Part shown: in pieces, positions 5,315-7,412 of the stretch
Layout of the letters: the number at the start of each line of letters is the position of its first letter
How positions within the stretch are numbered: position 1 is the first letter of the stretch
Assembly: GCA_910587555.1 (NCBI GenBank)
Contig: CAJULV010000098.1
Location: forward strand, 1 to 7,412
DNA: 7,412 nt
Reading direction: 5' to 3'
Source of the DNA: an uncultured Acetatifactor sp.
GTDB lineage: Bacteria; Bacillota; Clostridia; Lachnospirales; Lachnospiraceae
Program-made: the position numbers and the translations under genes
The notes under the pieces: generated by a model
Database searches by the model: none
Told to the model about the DNA's origin: nothing
What the model saw: the letters and a program-made list of their open reading frames with translations, nothing else

Positions 5315-7412
5315 GTGGAGCGAGGCTATGACCTTTTGGAGGTATTGAGATATCTGGAGCCGGCAGAGCTTACTTATCAGGAATGGCTAAACGTTGGAAT
5401 GGCCCTGGAGCAGGAAGGATATTCCGTGGATATATGGGACGAATGGAGCAGACGGGATCCAGGCCGGTATCATCCGGGCGAGTGCATGAAAAAGTGGCGA
5501 AGTTTCCATGGAGCGGCGCATGAACCGGTTACCGGAGGGACTATCGTCCAGTATGCCAGAGAACAGGGGTGGACACCGCCTTATAATCCGGGGCATGAGC
5601 TGGACTGGGAGGACACGCTTTCTGCGGAAGGAGTCGTGATAGATAAAAACTGGGTGGAAGGCCAGGAGATCCAGGAGCCGTCCAGATGGGATCCGGCCGG
5701 GGAACTGATCCGGTACCTGGAAACCTTGTTCGAAGCAGGGGAAAATGTCGGCTATGTGGTGAAAAGCTGGAAAAAGGATGAGAAGTGGCTGCCTGCTGAT
5801 AAGGGCTCTTATGACCGGACGGCGGGTCAGCTTATTGAAGCATTGTCTAAATCTGGCGGTGACATCGGGAGCGTTCTTGGAGATTATGATCCGGAAGCAG
5901 GAGCCTGGATCCGATTCAATCCTTTAGATGGGGACGGCCCCAGAGATATCAATGTAACCGATTACCGGTATGCCCTGGTGGAATCAGATGGAATGGATCT
6001 TGAAAAGCAGCATGCCCTTATCCGCGAGCTGGAACTTCCGGTGGCCTGTCTGGTTTATTCCGGAAAGAAGAGCCTGCACGCCATTGTCAGGGTGGACGCG
6101 GCCGATTACAACGAATACCGGAAGCGTGTAGACTATCTGTACAAAATCTGCAAAAAGAATGGGCTGGAACTCGATCCGCAGAACCGGAACCCGTCCAGGC
6201 TCTCCCGGATGCCTGGGGCAATTCGGGGGAATAAAAAACAGTTTCTGCTTGATACAAATATAGGGAAGGCGAACTGGAATGAATGGAAAGAGTGGGTGGA
6301 GTCTGTAAACGATGATCTGCCGGATCCGGAAAATCTTCTGGAAGTCTGGGAGCATATGCCTGAATTGGCCCCCAGTTTGATTAACGGAGTTTTAAGGCAG
6401 GGCCACAAGATGCTCCTTGCGGGTCCATCAAAAGCCGGGAAGTCTTTTCTGCAGATTGAATTATGTATCGCCATTGCAGAAGGGAGGAAATGGCTCTCCT
6501 GGCCATGTGCGAAGGGGAAAATCCTGTATGTAAATCTGGAACTGGATCCGGCAAGCTGCCTGCATCGGTTCAGGGACGTATATGCGGCTTTGGGCTGGGA
6601 ACCAGATAACCTGGAGAATATTGATATCTGGAACTTAAGAGGAAAGTCCAAGCCAATGGACAAGCTGGCTCCTATGCTGATCCGGAGGGCCGCCAAAAAG
6701 AATTATATTGCGGTGGTGATCGATCCAATTTATAAAGTCATTACCGGGGATGAAAACAGCGCAGACCAGATGGCCAATTTCTGTAACCAGTTTGACCGGG
6801 TGTGCACGGATTTGGGAGTGGCTGTGATCTATTGCCATCATCACAGTAAGGGCGCCCAGGGCTCAAAAAAGTCTATGGACCGGGCTTCTGGTTCGGGCGT
6901 ATTCGCCAGGGACCCGGATGCGCTTCTTGATCTGATTGAGCTGGAGCTCTCGGAGGATGTATTAAAGCAGGAAGAGAATAAGGCCGTCTGTGCGGCCTGT
7001 AAGCTGTATCTGGACAGCCATTTTAAGTGGGAGGATGACCTTTCCCAGGATGATCTGTTAAGCAGCCATCAGATGTTAAGTTACTGTGAAAATAAGCTGG
7101 ATCAGCGGCAGTTTCAGGCCGTACAGAGGCTTGTGGAGGAGGCCAGGGAAGCGGCCAGGAAGAAGAGCGCCTGGAGGATTGAAGGGACGCTCCGGGAGTT
7201 TCCGAAGTTTTCACCAGTAAATTTATGGTTCCAGTATCCGATCCACCGGGTAGATGAGAGCGGTGTGCTCGGGGATATTGAACCGGAAAAGGAACAGGCA
7301 CCGTGGAAGAAAGGGGCGGCAAAGAATCAAAAGAAGGCGGGAGAACGGAAAGAAGATCGGAAAAAAGCGCTGGAAGAGGCTGTGGAGGGAAGCAATTTTG
7401 GAGACAAACCAG
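5315..7412 (+). CDS. Phage primase-helicase: PriCT-2, AEP-like primase and RepA/AAA_25-type ATPase (partial at right edge)
   Basis: The frame is open from GTG 5315 to the window end, 699 full codons with no stop. Residues about 3-86 resemble PriCT-2, a primase-associated helical domain (YDLLEVLRYL, WLNVGMALE, W-x-x-W-S-R, TIVQYAREQGW). Residues about 190-310 look like an archaeo-eukaryotic-type primase core. Its motif-I position is YALVESDG (Glu223, Asp225), its S-x-H-type motif is SGKKSLH with His255, and its third acidic position is LELDPQ (Asp287), followed by RLSRMPG. Residues about 355-560 are a RecA-fold, RepA-like hexameric helicase domain: Walker A GPSKAGKS (370-377), Walker B YIAVVID with Asp470, and CHHHSKG (507-513). 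The tail is Lys/Glu-rich. Predicted role: unwinding and priming at the phage origin. The GTG start is chosen from the ribosome binding site and from domain coverage; the first ATG (5399, residue 29) would cut PriCT-2. Confidence 0.88.
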   Translation, partial: MERGYDLLEVLRYLEPAELTYQEWLNVGMALEQEGYSVDIWDEWSRRDPGRYHPGECMKKWRSFHGAAHEPVTGGTIVQYAREQGWTPPYNPGHELDWEDTLSAEGVVIDKNWVEGQEIQEPSRWDPAGELIRYLETLFEAGENVGYVVKSWKKDEKWLPADKGSYDRTAGQLIEALSKSGGDIGSVLGDYDPEAGAWIRFNPLDGDGPRDINVTDYRYALVESDGMDLEKQHALIRELELPVACLVYSGKKSLHAIVRVDAADYNEYRKRVDYLYKICKKNGLELDPQNRNPSRLSRMPGAIRGNKKQFLLDTNIGKANWNEWKEWVESVNDDLPDPENLLEVWEHMPELAPSLINGVLRQGHKMLLAGPSKAGKSFLQIELCIAIAEGRKWLSWPCAKGKILYVNLELDPASCLHRFRDVYAALGWEPDNLENIDIWNLRGKSKPMDKLAPMLIRRAAKKNYIAVVIDPIYKVITGDENSADQMANFCNQFDRVCTDLGVAVIYCHHHSKGAQGSKKSMDRASGSGVFARDPDALLDLIELELSEDVLKQEENKAVCAACKLYLDSHFKWEDDLSQDDLLSSHQMLSYCENKLDQRQFQAVQRLVEEAREAARKKSAWRIEGTLREFPKFSPVNLWFQYPIHRVDESGVLGDIEPEKEQAPWKKGAAKNQKKAGERKEDRKKALEEAVEGSNFGDKP

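Noticed and set aside
6320..6329. Palindrome CCGGATCCGG
   Set aside because: A single ten-base palindrome within coding sequence, explained by codons for Pro-Asp-Pro-Glu and by the general abundance of GGATCC.
6133..6696. Minus-strand open frame of 187 residues
   Set aside because: It lies wholly inside the primase-helicase gene, whose motifs cover the same bases on the + strand. Its translation is rich in Ser/Phe/Pro with no recognisable motif, as expected for an antisense shadow.
1..7412. tRNA, rRNA, CRISPR array, insertion sequence, attachment site or clear replication origin
   Set aside because: I searched by eye for cloverleaf arms, regularly spaced direct repeats, transposase motifs, terminal inverted repeats and iteron clusters, and found none I could support.

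Overview
The window looks like the DNA replication and recombination module of a tailed phage or prophage from a Gram-positive host. The best guess is a gut Clostridia/Lachnospiraceae-type Firmicute. Reasons: base composition is near balanced, the coding strand is purine-rich, Shine-Dalgarno sites are strong (AGGAGG, AAGGAG), and genes are packed tightly on one strand. The gene order of SMC-like ATPase, RecA-fold ATPase, DUF669 protein, DEAD/DEAH helicase and primase-helicase is typical of such phages. The host assignment is inferred from style and protein families, not from a marker gene. No integrase, repressor, structural gene, tRNA, rRNA or CRISPR array is present, so the sequence cannot decide between free phage, prophage and remnant.

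Layout, all on the + strand. (1) Left edge to 164: the C-terminal end of a small membrane protein. (2) 222-623: a 133-residue protein of unknown function. (3) 623-730: a possible 35-residue small ORF starting on a TAATG overlap, whose 3' part contains a symmetrical hairpin (691-724). (4) 782-2074: an SMC/Rad50/RecF-like ATPase with a central coiled coil. (5) 2075-3238: a RecA-fold AAA_24 (Sak4-like) ATPase with a linker and an extra C-terminal domain. (6) 3258-3704: a DUF669-type protein. (7) 3708-5300: an SF2 DEAH-box helicase with a tandem-repeat C-terminus. (8) 5315 to the right edge: a GTG-initiated primase-helicase (PriCT-2, AEP-like primase, RepA/AAA_25-type ATPase), still open at base 7412 after 699 codons.

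Genes 4 to 8 are separated by 0, 19, 3 and 14 bases, so they very probably form one early operon. The likely division of labour, inferred from families, is as follows. The primase-helicase unwinds and primes. The SF2 helicase remodels forks or recombination intermediates. The AAA_24 protein acts as a single-strand annealing/recombination ATPase, with the DUF669 protein as a candidate single-strand-binding partner. The SMC-like ATPase handles DNA ends or bridges DNA. I see no clearly new biological system. The points most worth a second look are the composite primase-helicase with its unusual domain order, the nuclease-less SMC-like ATPase, the 40-residue repeat in the helicase tail, the hairpin at 691-724, and an excess of GGATCC palindromes.
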